Part shown: one piece after another, positions 53,322 to 62,424 of the stretch
How the letters are laid out: every line of letters starts with the position of its first letter
Numbering within the stretch: the first letter of the stretch is position 1
DNA from: Brevibacillus laterosporus
Lineage (GTDB): Bacteria > Bacillota > Bacilli > Brevibacillales > Brevibacillaceae
DNA length: 64,000 nt
Direction of reading: 5' to 3'
NCBI GenBank assembly: GCA_007833815.1
Contig: CP033464.1
Span: 5,439,501-5,503,500, forward strand
Notes under the pieces: generated by a model
What the model saw: the letters and a program-made list of their open reading frames with translations, nothing else
What the model was told of the DNA's origin: nothing
Database searches by the model: none
Position numbers and translations under genes: made by a program

Positions 53322-53720
53322 TCACCCCCTTTTCTTTTGTTCTTCAACATAACGCTTTACTGTTTCGCTTGATACGTTTCCTGCTGTACTAACGAAAAAA
53401 GAACGTGTCCACAGACTAGGCAAATGAGCAAGATGCTTAAACTCCTGCCTTACTATTCGAGAGGTCACTCCCTTCACTTTTGCCATTACGTCTGATGGAG
53501 AATCGGTGGGAAGACAGTTCAGGAACAGATGGACATGATCGGGCATAATCTCCATTTCCACAATAAGCCAGCTATTCTGATGGCATATTTCAGCCAATAG
53601 CTCCTTGAATCGAATTTCCACTTGGTTTACTAACACTTTTCTTCGATAACGAGGGCAGAAAACAAAATGATAGTTAATGAGAGATACTGTTGTAGCTGTA
53701 CGTCTATATTCTTGTCCCAT
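53322..53720 (-). CDS. tnpA: IS200/IS605 Y1 transposase (TnpA)
   Basis: A 132-aa single-strand transposase: HUH motif DHVHLFL (His62, His64) and catalytic Tyr124 in VKRYVEEQ. It begins MGQEYRRTATTVSLINYHFVF, read in part, and is full length. The stop lies 5 bases before the tnpB ATG. Cuts and joins single-stranded element ends recognised as hairpins. Confidence 0.93.
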   Translation of the reverse strand: MGQEYRRTATTVSLINYHFVFCPRYRRKVLVNQVEIRFKELLAEICHQNSWLIVEMEIMPDHVHLFLNCLPTDSPSDVMAKVKGVTSRIVRQEFKHLAHLPSLWTRSFFVSTAGNVSSETVKRYVEEQKKRG

Positions 53721-53806
53721 AAAACAATTGTATCAGTTTAATTGTACAACTACAACAATTAAACGAAAAGAAAAGTACACGCACATGTGCTAGGTGTTTG
53801 CCCCGC

Positions 53807-53878
53807 CCATCCCATGAAGGGATGTTCTGGCAAAGCCGTCTTTCATCCCACGATTAAAACCGTGGGCTTTCAGTCGGC
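53807..53878 (-). mobile_element. Left-end hairpins of the IS605-type element
   Basis: On the minus strand GCCGA..(GCCCACG/CGTGGG stem around GTTTTAAT)..GACGGC is followed by CATCCC/GGGATG. This is the subterminal recognition structure of TnpA. The 9118-9195 region repeats the same plan with different bases. Confidence 0.6.
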
Positions 53879-53910
53879 AATTACTGTAATAAAAATGGTA
53901 GGTCGGTCTA

Positions 53911-53950
53911 CAAAAAAGGCGCATTCCTCCATTTCAAAAGGAATTGCGCT
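53911..53950 (-). terminator. Terminator of the amj gene
   Basis: GGCGCATTCCT and AGGAATTGCGC pair with one mismatch; on the minus strand TTTTTTG follows. Confidence 0.75.
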
Positions 53951-54036
53951 GAATGCGACCATTTACATATTCCAAAAAGACAAGCAAATAAAAAAACATT
54001 TTATAAACAAAGCGTCATAATCTCTCTCCTGTTCCC

Positions 54037-54864
54037 CTAAATATGTGGAGCAATTAGTGATATCAAGTAGGCGAATGGAAATAGTAAAAGCTGAGCAATT
54101 ACTGTACCCAATAACCGTCCGGCGCCGAGGTGAAATACGGTAACTTTTAAATCCTTATACGGTCGGGCATCACTTACTACATCATCGAGTAGCTTTGAAC
54201 AAATCGGGTCAACAAAAATAACCAGTAGAATCGTTCCCACTCCATTAATGACCGTCGCCATTTGGTTTGCTACGGTACGATGGTCAGGCACGAGCACCCC
54301 TGCATACAACGAGGATAAAATAGCAATGGAGTAAAACGAAAAGATGATGGCATTCATCCAAAAGAAATTTACACCTATGCGGGTTTCTTTTATGACTTGC
54401 CAATTATTCCGAAACGATGGAATCCAAAATTGGGAGGGCATTTTCCAAAACAGACGCAGAAAACCTTCGCTAAGAAAGATTTTAGGAACACTGCCATGCT
54501 TATCTAATTTACGTGTACCAATGGCTAGTACACGTGCAACCGTAGGCAATAAGAACATACCTAGCACGATACCCATACTCATTCCAAGCAAAACAATTCG
54601 AAAATTTATTAACAACTCATTGATCAATTCCTGATAGTTCATGAACGGAATCTTATCCTTGAAGCGAGTAACAGCCTCTAGCATAGAGGCCAACAGAATG
54701 GACTGACTCATAACAGCAAACCGGGCGAATAACACCAAAATGTTGAAAAGCGAAGTAGACGCCCCTATTTTCCCTGTACGTGCACCAGAAAGACGTGCAG
54801 CATAGGATACAGTCTCTACACAGCTAATCAACATGGTAACCACCACCACGATCATTAGTTTCAT
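54037..54864 (-). CDS. amj: Lipid II flippase, Amj family
   Basis: Amj (YdaH) is the alternative lipid II flippase of Bacillus. The 275-aa protein has six or so membrane segments and the signature CVETVSYAARLSGARTGKIGASTSLFNILVLFARFAVM near residue 15 (read in part). ATG 54864 has TAGGAG 10 bases upstream; the frame to 54903 lacks a site. The ECF-like promoter upstream matches the SigM control known for B. subtilis amj. Confidence 0.88.
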   Translation of the reverse strand: MKLMIVVVVTMLISCVETVSYAARLSGARTGKIGASTSLFNILVLFARFAVMSQSILLASMLEAVTRFKDKIPFMNYQELINELLINFRIVLLGMSMGIVLGMFLLPTVARVLAIGTRKLDKHGSVPKIFLSEGFLRLFWKMPSQFWIPSFRNNWQVIKETRIGVNFFWMNAIIFSFYSIAILSSLYAGVLVPDHRTVANQMATVINGVGTILLVIFVDPICSKLLDDVVSDARPYKDLKVTVFHLGAGRLLGTVIAQLLLFPFAYLISLIAPHI

Positions 54865-55230
54865 AATAAGTATTCTCCTATTCACATTACCATAACTGTG
54901 CAATTTATAATTCTTTTCGTCAACGCTAACCTATTTTATAATGTTTCGTAGTAGAAGAAAAGTATCTTTCCCTGTGAATGGAGTTTATTCCCTATGTCTT
55001 ACTTTCAGAGTTACTAGCTCATTATGAAAGTAACTTCTTTATCGTTTTGTTCAAAGCCATCTTTTTTGGGTATAGTTGTAGATAAAGTCACGAATTTGAC
55101 TCATTAACTCAAAAGGCAAGAAATATGGTACGAAAAATAATGTAAATACAGGTGTTTTTCTGTATCATTGAAAGAAACCACATGATAGAGTTACTGACCT
55201 ACCACTTACATACCGATAGGGGAGAAAATC
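54865..55230. other. Divergent gap between amj and pycA
   Basis: 366 bases with the ECF-like amj promoter near its left end and an inverted repeat TTACTTTC/GAAAGTAA at 54999-55033. TTGACT at 55095 lacks a good -10, so I do not assign a pycA promoter. No gene seen. Confidence 0.45.
54922..54947 (-). promoter_or_regulatory. ECF-sigma-like promoter of amj
   Basis: On the minus strand GAAAC (54947-54943) is followed after 17 bases by CGTT (54925-54922), near the GAAAC-N16/17-CGTC pattern. B. subtilis amj is SigM-dependent. Confidence 0.45.
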
Positions 55231-58200
55231 ATGGAGCAGAGAAAAATTAAAAGACTGCTGGTAGCAAACCGCGGGGAAATTGCCATACGCATTTTCCGCG
55301 CTGCTACTGAGTTAACAATCCGTACTGTAGCCATCTACTCAGAGCAAGACAATATTTCGTTACATCGATTCAAAGCAGATGAGTCTTACTTAATTGGCGA
55401 AGGAAAAGGACCGATTGAAGCTTATCTGGATATTGAGGGAATCATCGAGATTGCTAAGAGACACAATATCGATGCCATCCATCCAGGATATGGGTTCTTA
55501 TCAGAAAATGAGGAGTTTGCCCGTCGTTGTAAGGAAGAAGGAATAATTTTCATTGGCCCCTCCTCAGACTTAATCCAAAAATTTGGTGATAAAGTAGAAG
55601 CCCGTAAGCTGGCAATTGAAGCCGGTATACCTGTTATTCCAGGTACGGAAGGCACTATTGAATCTTTGGATGATGCCCTAGATTTTTCACGTCAATCAGG
55701 TTTCCCTATTATTATCAAAGGTGTTTCTGGCGGTGGCGGTCGCGGTATGCGAATTGTTCGAGGTCCAGAAGAATTGCAGGAAGGCTTAGAGAGAGCACGA
55801 TCAGAAGCGCACTCTTCCTTTGGAAACGCAGAGGTTTATCTAGAACGATATCTAGAAAATCCAAAACATATTGAAGTACAAATTATAGGCGATCAGCATG
55901 GTAATCTCGTCCACTTATTTGAACGCGATTGCTCTATCCAGCGCCGCCATCAAAAAGTCGTAGAAGTGGCACCTAGTACAACACTTTCAGATGAGCTACG
56001 AGAAGAAATTTGCCAATCTGCACTTACATTAATGAAAACAGCTGGTTATTCGAATGCAGGAACGGTTGAGTTTTTACTCACATCAGACAATAAATTTTAC
56101 TTTATTGAGGTAAACCCACGTATTCAAGTAGAACACACCATTACGGAGCTTATCACCGGCATTGATATCGTACAAACCCAAATTCGTGTAGCAGAAGGTT
56201 TACATTTAAGTGATCCACAGATAGGTATTACATCTCAAAAAGATATCACTATGAGCGGTTATGCGATTCAGTGTCGCGTCACAACCGAAGATCCAGAAAA
56301 TGGATTTATCCCCGATGCTGGTAAATTGTTGGCGTGGCGCTCTGGAGAAGGATTCGGAGTACGTTTGGATGGGAACAATGGATATCCTGGCGCTGTCATT
56401 ACTCCATACTATGACTCCCTGCTAGTTAAAATTTGTACCTATGCCAATACGTTTGAACAAGCTTCCCGCAAAATGCTTCGTAGCTTACGAGAATTTCGAA
56501 TTCGTGGCGTAAAGACCAACCTACCATTTTTAAAAAATGTGGTCACACATCCTGATTTTTTGTCAGGTAATTACAATACCTCGTTTATTGATACAAAGCC
56601 AGAGCTATTCAAGTTCCCTGGTGTACAAGACCGTGGTACTCGTTTGCTCAATTACCTTGGAAATATCTCAGTTAATGGCTATCCTGGGCTATCTAAAGAG
56701 GAAAAACCAATATTCCATGCTCCACGTGTTCCAAAAACTCCGTTCGACCAGCCATATCCAGCTGGTACGAAACAGATTTTGGAACTGGAAGGCGTTGAAG
56801 GTTTAACTAAATGGATTCAAAATCAAAACCAAGTATTAGTTACAGATACCACCTTCCGCGACGCCCATCAATCCTTATTTGCAACACGGGTACGTACCTA
56901 TGATATGCTTGCCATCGCTGAAGCAACAGGCAAATTAGGTGGAGATTTATTCTCCTTGGAAATGTGGGGCGGTGCTACGTTTGATACCAGCATGCGCTTT
57001 TTAAGTGAATCACCGTGGGAACGTTTGCGTCTGTTACGCGAAAAAATTCCAAATGTCTTATTCCAAATGCTTTTGCGCGGTGCAAACGCGGTTGGCTACA
57101 CCAATTATCCAGACAATGCAGTTAAAGCTTTCATTAAAGCATCTGCCGATAATGGTATTGACGTATTCCGCATTTTCGACAGCCTCAACTGGTTGCCAGG
57201 TATGGAGCTGGCCATTAACTCTGTACGCGAATCAGGCAAAGTAGCAGAAGCAGCCATTTGTTATACCGGTGATATCCTTGATCCGAATCGAACAAAATAC
57301 TCGTTATCCTACTATATAGAACTAGCCAAACAACTTGAAAAAGCAGGTGCTAACATCCTCGCTATCAAGGACATGGCTGGACTCTTGAAACCATATGCCG
57401 CTTATCAGCTTGTCCATTCTCTGAAGCAGGAGATCGGTATTCCGATTCATCTGCATACACATGACAGTTCCGGTAATGGTGGCGCTACGTTGGTAAAAGC
57501 TATTGAAGCAGGTGTAGATATTGTTGATGCTTCCGTTAGCTCTATGTCTGGTCTCACGTCCCAACCAAGCCTTAATGCTCTTGTTGCCTTGTTAGAAGGA
57601 AGCGAGCGGGATACTAAGCTTAATCTAAACGGTTTCAATAAATTATCGGATTACTGGGAAGATGTACGCCCCATGTACCAAGGCTTTGCAAGTGATATGA
57701 AAACCACTAGTGCTGAAGTTTACCAGCATGAGATGCCGGGTGGTCAGTACTCTAATTTGGAACAACAAGCAAAGGCTGTTGGTTTGGAAGGTCGCTGGGA
57801 CGAAGTGAAGAAGATGTACAGTACCGTCAATAAGATGTTTGGCGATATTGTTAAAGTAACTCCATCTTCCAAAGTGGTTGGCGATATGGCACTGTTTATG
57901 GTTCAAAATGACTTAGATGAACAGAACGTATATGAAAAAGGGGATCGAATCGACTTCCCGGACAGTGTTATTCAATTCTTCCAAGGCTATCTAGGACAAA
58001 CACCTAATGGTTTCCCTGAAAAGCTACAACATGTTATTTTAAAAGGACGCAAAGCATTTACATGCCGACCTGGTGAATTGCTTTCCCCTATCGATTTTGA
58101 CAAGACCAAAGAAGAAGTAGAAGAAAAAGTGGAACGCAAGGTAGATGACCTAGAAGTCTTGTCTTACATCATGTACCCTCAGGTGTTCTTACAATATGAA

Positions 58201-58674
58201 CAGACAAACAAATTATATGGTGACTTGTCCAATTTAGAGACGTCCACTTTCTTCTATGGCTTGCGTTTAGGTGAAGAAACCTCCGTTACTATTGAACAAG
58301 GTAAGACGTTAATTATTAAACTCAACAATATTGGAGAGGTTCTCCCTGACGGAACGCGTAAAGTGAACTTTGATTTGAATGGTCAAAACCGTGTCATCAC
58401 TGTTCGAGATCTATCTGCACAGGTATCAGCCTTAATACGTTTAAAAGCTGATCGTAAAAACCCAGGTCATATCGGTGCCTCTATGCCAGGTAAAATTCTA
58501 AAAGTATTGGTAAAACCGGGCGATTCTATTTCCCGTGGACACAATTTAATTGTAAGTGAAGCAATGAAAATGGAGACAACCCTTCAGGCACCTTCGGATG
58601 GTACAATCAAAGCTATTCACGTTAAAGAAGGAGATAGTATTGAAGTAGGAGATCTGTTAGTCGAACTCGAGTAG
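55231..58674 (+). CDS. pycA: Pyruvate carboxylase
   Basis: A 1147-aa biotin enzyme making oxaloacetate from pyruvate. Order: biotin carboxylase (1-450; VSGGGGRGMRIVRG near 165, EVNPRIQVEHT near 291), carboxyltransferase (about 530-800; DTTFRDAHQSLFATR near 540, with the metal and substrate sites), PYC-specific C-terminal part, and biotinyl domain with the lysine in SEAMKMETT near 1110. GGGGAG precedes ATG 55231. Length is normal. Closed by a strong terminator. Confidence 0.97.
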   Translation: MEQRKIKRLLVANRGEIAIRIFRAATELTIRTVAIYSEQDNISLHRFKADESYLIGEGKGPIEAYLDIEGIIEIAKRHNIDAIHPGYGFLSENEEFARRCKEEGIIFIGPSSDLIQKFGDKVEARKLAIEAGIPVIPGTEGTIESLDDALDFSRQSGFPIIIKGVSGGGGRGMRIVRGPEELQEGLERARSEAHSSFGNAEVYLERYLENPKHIEVQIIGDQHGNLVHLFERDCSIQRRHQKVVEVAPSTTLSDELREEICQSALTLMKTAGYSNAGTVEFLLTSDNKFYFIEVNPRIQVEHTITELITGIDIVQTQIRVAEGLHLSDPQIGITSQKDITMSGYAIQCRVTTEDPENGFIPDAGKLLAWRSGEGFGVRLDGNNGYPGAVITPYYDSLLVKICTYANTFEQASRKMLRSLREFRIRGVKTNLPFLKNVVTHPDFLSGNYNTSFIDTKPELFKFPGVQDRGTRLLNYLGNISVNGYPGLSKEEKPIFHAPRVPKTPFDQPYPAGTKQILELEGVEGLTKWIQNQNQVLVTDTTFRDAHQSLFATRVRTYDMLAIAEATGKLGGDLFSLEMWGGATFDTSMRFLSESPWERLRLLREKIPNVLFQMLLRGANAVGYTNYPDNAVKAFIKASADNGIDVFRIFDSLNWLPGMELAINSVRESGKVAEAAICYTGDILDPNRTKYSLSYYIELAKQLEKAGANILAIKDMAGLLKPYAAYQLVHSLKQEIGIPIHLHTHDSSGNGGATLVKAIEAGVDIVDASVSSMSGLTSQPSLNALVALLEGSERDTKLNLNGFNKLSDYWEDVRPMYQGFASDMKTTSAEVYQHEMPGGQYSNLEQQAKAVGLEGRWDEVKKMYSTVNKMFGDIVKVTPSSKVVGDMALFMVQNDLDEQNVYEKGDRIDFPDSVIQFFQGYLGQTPNGFPEKLQHVILKGRKAFTCRPGELLSPIDFDKTKEEVEEKVERKVDDLEVLSYIMYPQVFLQYEQTNKLYGDLSNLETSTFFYGLRLGEETSVTIEQGKTLIIKLNNIGEVLPDGTRKVNFDLNGQNRVITVRDLSAQVSALIRLKADRKNPGHIGASMPGKILKVLVKPGDSISRGHNLIVSEAMKMETTLQAPSDGTIKAIHVKEGDSIEVGDLLVELE

Positions 58675-58683
58675 CCATAGAAC

Positions 58684-58728
58684 AAAAAAGAGCTGTTGAG
58701 GATTGTTCCCCCAACAGCTCTTTTTTTG
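58684..58728. terminator. Terminator after pycA
   Basis: AAAAAAGAGCTGTTG and CAACAGCTCTTTTTTT form a long stem; also serves the convergent gerW gene. Confidence 0.9.
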
Positions 58729-58752
58729 TAAGTAGCAAAACGTTACCTAGCC

Positions 58753-59220
58753 TTATTGCTTATCTAACAAATCGCCCAGATCTTCGTGAACTTGTTGTGG
58801 AGACACTCCAGTATGTGAACAGCTTTCTTCACCTTGATTTTTCTTGTTGTTACACATGCCTGAGAATTTATCCACAATTTGCGGGATAGAATCTAGGATG
58901 CGATCATACAAATGGGTAGCGTTTTCCAGTGGAATAGAACGAACCCCCTGCTTGCCAACAACTAGAAAAGCGACAGGTGTAATAGAGACACCTCCACCGC
59001 TACCCCCACCAAATGGATGGCTGTGGTCCGGATGATGATCTCCTGTTATCTTGAATTCACTACCCCCTGAAGCAAAACCAAAGCCTACTTTTGAAATGGG
59101 CAGGATGACGCTTCCATCCGGTGTTTCAACCGGATCGCCAATAATGGTATTGACGTCCACCATATGCTTTAAATTTTCCATGGTGGTTTTCATTAAACCC
59201 TGAATGGGGTGATCTGCCAT
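58753..59220 (-). CDS. gerW: Sporulation protein GerW/YtfJ
   Basis: A 155-aa spore protein needed for germination in Bacillus. It starts MADHPIQGLMKTTMENLKHM and has the family core VNTIIGDPVETPDGSVILPISKVGFGFASGG (read in part), then a Gly/His-rich segment (HPFGGGSGGGVSITPVA). The open frame reaches 59481, but ATG 59220 is the family start; it overlaps the preceding DUF2953 gene by 28 bases. Confidence 0.92.
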   Translation of the reverse strand: MADHPIQGLMKTTMENLKHMVDVNTIIGDPVETPDGSVILPISKVGFGFASGGSEFKITGDHHPDHSHPFGGGSGGGVSITPVAFLVVGKQGVRSIPLENATHLYDRILDSIPQIVDKFSGMCNNKKNQGEESCSHTGVSPQQVHEDLGDLLDKQ

Positions 59221-59864
59221 TTCCTCGCACGCCCTTTCTTCATTTTGATTGCGATACGAACTAACGCGACAATAACGTGTCCTACCCGAAAGAAAAGAAC
59301 ACAAGAAAGTTCGGTTCGGATGATAGTAGCATTCCACATCGGTTCTACAGTAATACGCGGCATTTCCTGCAAAGAAATGTAATAGGAGAGCATAGACGCC
59401 AACATATTTTTTATTCCTAAAACTAAACCGATCAGAGTTCCTGTAGCTGCCGCGTCCCCTGTGCCAATTATGGTTTGCCACTGTAGCTTTTCACAATACA
59501 CATGCCGAAGAGCTTGGCGGAATATTGGATAAAAATCCTGTATCCGTTCAATCAGCTCCTGAACACGATGCAACCAGGATTCAACATCCTCTGTATCAAT
59601 ACTGCTCTTACTTTCCGTATTAGAAAGAACGTCCCCCTCCTTTTTTATTTTTGCAACCACTTCAGGATGATTGTTTTTATTTAATTTGAGATTAATCATA
59701 GGTAGCTCATAATTCAATTTAATTAGTTTCCAAATTTGAATATGTATGGTAAAAATATCATTTTCCTTTTTCCGATGATAATGTAAAAAAATTTTAATAG
59801 GGGTAATCATAATCAAGATCAGTAAAAGAAACAGTACAATCAGAACTCCCCAAAACCAATGCAC
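59193..59864 (-). CDS. DUF2953 membrane protein (YtfI-like)
   Basis: A 223-aa protein with an N-terminal membrane segment (WGVLIVLFLLLILIMIT region) and the DUF2953 pattern, including the final FRVGHVIVALVRIAIKMK. Start GTG 59864 has GGGAGG 7 bases upstream. In Bacillus it is always next to ytfJ; here its end overlaps gerW, so both are co-translated in sporulation. Confidence 0.88.
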   Translation of the reverse strand: MHWFWGVLIVLFLLLILIMITPIKIFLHYHRKKENDIFTIHIQIWKLIKLNYELPMINLKLNKNNHPEVVAKIKKEGDVLSNTESKSSIDTEDVESWLHRVQELIERIQDFYPIFRQALRHVYCEKLQWQTIIGTGDAAATGTLIGLVLGIKNMLASMLSYYISLQEMPRITVEPMWNATIIRTELSCVLFFRVGHVIVALVRIAIKMKKGRARKWQITPFRV

Positions 59865-59921
59865 AAAAAAGCCTCCCTTCGCTTTTGTAGTATGAGCGAT
59901 TTGGAAGGCAAATATGACCAG

Positions 59922-61058
59922 TTAATTTAAGATATACACTTTTGCTTGCTGAATACCATGATCTCTCGCCTGCTTAGGAGAAGTCATAAACAAATCAATG
60001 TGGTTTTTTTTCACTTTGGAACCAATGTTCGCGGCTACAGCATACCCGTAGCCCTCAATATATAAATGGGTGCCTAAAGGTATTACTGAAGGATCAACTG
60101 CTACAATCCCCTCTCGTAAGTCCCAGCCGAGATATCCCTTAGTTGGACCATTGGTAAAATCATAGGCTGTGGTTTGCACTTGTAGGACACGCTTATAAGA
60201 AAATTCGACAGGGTTCGTGTGTTTCGATAAAGCATCTTGTTTGTTCGGTAAAAATAACGAGTAGTAAACCTGACTAGCAGCTTCTGCACGTGTTACCTTT
60301 TTCCTAGGCTCCAGCTTTCCATTCAAGGCTTTCTGAGTTTCTTTATTTTGCAAAGCATAGGCATATTCTCTTTGACTCCATGTAGGAACCTCTTGACTGT
60401 CAGGATAGTTTTTTAACGTATCATAGGTTGTTGACCATTTTACATTATTTACTTCTCCACTTTTACCACTTGCTCTATTTAGAAAGGCAATCAATTCTTG
60501 CCTTTCTACATAGCTATTAGGGTTGAGCATTCGTTTCCCGTTCTCCACAGTTCCCTGAATTATTCCTAGGCGATACGCTGTTTCAGCATAAGGTGAAAGC
60601 CAATTATTCAAGGGTACATCACTAAAGCTGCTTTTTCCTTTAGTAGCAGGTTCAATTTGCTTGCTCTTCAATAGCAGAACAATGAATTCACCCATGGTAA
60701 TCTCTTCATCAGGACGAAAAAGTCCATCTTGATCGGATATGACCTTGTTCTCGTATAGAGATTTGATTTCCTTTTCAGCCCAATGACCGACTACATCTTT
60801 TATGGTGTCAACCTGATCTTTCTCAACATGTTCCTTATTGTTCTGTTCTGTTTTTTGTTTCGAATCTTCTAACTCAACTTCTGAAGAATCATTTTTTCCT
60901 TCCGGTGTTGCGTATCTATTTTGACCTTGATTAGTTTCTTCTTCATCGTTTGTAGATGCTGTTTCCTGTTGGGATTCACCCTTTTCTTCTGCTTGTATGA
61001 CACCTGCTTGCATACCGAACAAACATGCCATACACGCAATCAGCATTTTCCGTAACAT
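59922..61058 (-). CDS. SLH-domain and 3D-domain envelope protein
   Basis: A 378-aa exported protein: signal peptide (cut near QAGVIQA), an acidic Glu/Asn linker, three SLH repeats (about 88-290; VVGHWAEKEIKSLYENKVIS, SSFSDVPLNNWLSPYAE, TRAEAASQVYYS) and a C-terminal 3D domain (about 293-378; TAYDFTNG, VAVDPSVIPLGTHLYIEGYG, IDLFM). SLH binds wall polymer; 3D relatives cut peptidoglycan. One usual Asp (DTGG) is Asn here (ANIGS). AGGAGG precedes ATG 61058. Confidence 0.88.
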   Translation of the reverse strand: MLRKMLIACMACLFGMQAGVIQAEEKGESQQETASTNDEEETNQGQNRYATPEGKNDSSEVELEDSKQKTEQNNKEHVEKDQVDTIKDVVGHWAEKEIKSLYENKVISDQDGLFRPDEEITMGEFIVLLLKSKQIEPATKGKSSFSDVPLNNWLSPYAETAYRLGIIQGTVENGKRMLNPNSYVERQELIAFLNRASGKSGEVNNVKWSTTYDTLKNYPDSQEVPTWSQREYAYALQNKETQKALNGKLEPRKKVTRAEAASQVYYSLFLPNKQDALSKHTNPVEFSYKRVLQVQTTAYDFTNGPTKGYLGWDLREGIVAVDPSVIPLGTHLYIEGYGYAVAANIGSKVKKNHIDLFMTSPKQARDHGIQQAKVYILN

Positions 61059-61205
61059 GCATCAACCTCCTAAAGTAATGTATCGTTCTATGTTGATAAG
61101 CCTCATTTTCCATTCTAATAAATACCTCAGCCTTTTCAATGCACAAATGTTTCCATTTTATTTTATAACACGATAAATATTTTATTTTTTTGTTATATTT
61201 GTATG

Positions 61206-61236
61206 TAAAAAAGACGCCGATTAAGGCGCCTTTTAC
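61206..61236 (-). terminator. Terminator of the SASP gene
   Basis: GACGCC and GGCGCC with AAAA/TTTT flanks (GGTAAAAGGCGCC to CTTTTTTAC on the minus strand). Confidence 0.75.
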
Positions 61237-61251
61237 CATCCAGATATTCAA

Positions 61252-61455
61252 TTATTGACGGCCAGACAATTGTTGTTCAGCAAAACTTACAAGACGTTTT
61301 GTGATTTCGCCACCAACAGAACCGTTTTGACGAGATGTTGTGTCAGGACCAAGTTGAACACCAAATTCAGATGCGATTTCGTATTTCAATTGATCAAGAG
61401 CTTGGTTTGCTTGAGGTACCAGAAGGTTGTTGCTAGATCCGTTGTTGTTTGACAT
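61252..61455 (-). CDS. Small acid-soluble spore protein, alpha/beta type
   Basis: A 67-aa DNA-binding spore protein. It carries the family core [17 protein letters not shown] with the GPR protease site (YEIASE) and [16 protein letters not shown]. It coats and protects spore DNA. GGAG precedes ATG 61455; a strong terminator follows. Upstream is a 12-base inverted repeat that may shape its leader. Confidence 0.96.
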   Translation of the reverse strand: MSNNNGSSNNLLVPQANQALDQLKYEIASEFGVQLGPDTTSRQNGSVGGEITKRLVSFAEQQLSGRQ

Positions 61456-61875
61456 ATCTAGTCACTCCAATCTAAATTTTTGGCTACCAACTTTTCGTTA
61501 GCAGCATTCAAAATGCAAAGACTAGTCCTTATATTTTCAATGCTACTAACCAAACTTATAGGAATAAATAAATCTTTTGACGTTGCCATCCATACCGTTT
61601 TGGCAACTTTGTAAGTTTACTATGTGTGAAATTTGCTAGCTGTATTCCTGCCAATTTTTATCCAAAAACATTGTCTGGTCGCTTACCCTTCCTTTTTCAA
61701 GAGTTTAATCATTGTTAAATTTTTTTATGCAGTGTGTTATCTTTCTTTGAGAAATCAAACTTACTTAAATCAACTTGTCTGGTTCCCTAAAAGTAGAATG
61801 GTAAAAAAACACCCTTTTCAATCTAGCAGTTTTCTCCAGTATTCTTTGGTTATTTTTACTTCCCTACATTTCCTG
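61456..61875 (-). other. Gene-free stretch with inverted repeats upstream of the SASP gene
   Basis: 420 bases. GTTAGCAGCATT (61497) pairs with AATGCTACTAAC (61550) with one mismatch, and GTTGCCA/TGGCAAC pair at 61582-61607. A plus-strand frame at 61633 has no ribosome site and is not supported. A sigma-G promoter is expected here but I could not fix its position. Confidence 0.45.
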
Positions 61876-62424
61876 CTATGAATAAAAACGTTTGAGCAAT
61901 TCTTCCTTGGACATAAATACGCGAGTAAGTGGATCAATTGATGTAGGAGCCTTTCTTCCTTTAGGATGCATGACAATCTTTAATAAAGTAAGATACCACC
62001 GTTTAAATTTGAAGTACCAAACATCTGGAACAGGAGACATAGAAAACCCAAGTTGCCCACTTCCTTTGAATAGCATAGTTGTGCCCACAATCCCTTTAAT
62101 CTCTCGTTCTTTTGGGTGAGATATGAGCATTTTAGCTAGCTGAGGCAATGACTTTCTGACTTCACGAACCAGCGTCAGTCCGATCTGTACATCACTGTGA
62201 ATTCCCATGCTACGCTTAGCTAACAAATAATTATGGATGTGAAGTCGGATAACAACGTCTCCCTTTTGGATAACAATACCATTGTCAGTTTGTAGCGTTT
62301 CACCACGGTATGTTCGGATAGCATAGCGAAAGATATTCTGTTCCTTTTGAATGTAATTTAATCTGCTACAGCAATGATAAATCTTATCCCAGATGCCCCA
62401 TAGGGTGAGCATGGCAACGTTCAA
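61876..62424 (-). CDS. YkoP-like protein of unknown function
   Basis: A 182-aa protein resembling B. subtilis YkoP in plan: IYHCCSRLNYIQ near the start, GDVVIRLHIHNYLLAK, IKGIVGTTMLFKGSGQLGFSM and the end MSKEELLKRFY. The best start is TTG 62424, with AAAGGAG nine bases upstream; the open frame reaches 62466. Function unknown; some relatives sit near polysaccharide deacetylases. Confidence 0.6.
   Translation of the reverse strand: MNVAMLTLWGIWDKIYHCCSRLNYIQKEQNIFRYAIRTYRGETLQTDNGIVIQKGDVVIRLHIHNYLLAKRSMGIHSDVQIGLTLVREVRKSLPQLAKMLISHPKEREIKGIVGTTMLFKGSGQLGFSMSPVPDVWYFKFKRWYLTLLKIVMHPKGRKAPTSIDPLTRVFMSKEELLKRFYS

Larger units (their letters stand above)
52113..53885 (-). mobile_element. IS200/IS605-family element with TnpA and TnpB
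   Basis: The element holds a Y1 transposase gene, an overlapping-direction tnpB, a hairpin left end (53807-53878) and a right end with CTCC..CGGCTAAAGCCGGAG (about 52117-52140). Boundaries are approximate: the right end is placed after TCAA at 52116-52113 on the minus strand by analogy with IS605 ends; the left boundary is within about 10 bases of 53885. Both genes keep their catalytic residues. Confidence 0.85.

Noticed and set aside
55095-55123. TTGACT as the pycA promoter -35
   Set aside because: The hexamer 17 bases downstream (AGAAAT) is not a credible -10 box.
61633-61881. Plus-strand frame of 82 aa downstream of the YkoP-like gene
   Set aside because: No ribosome site, biased Phe/Leu content and no neighbour support.
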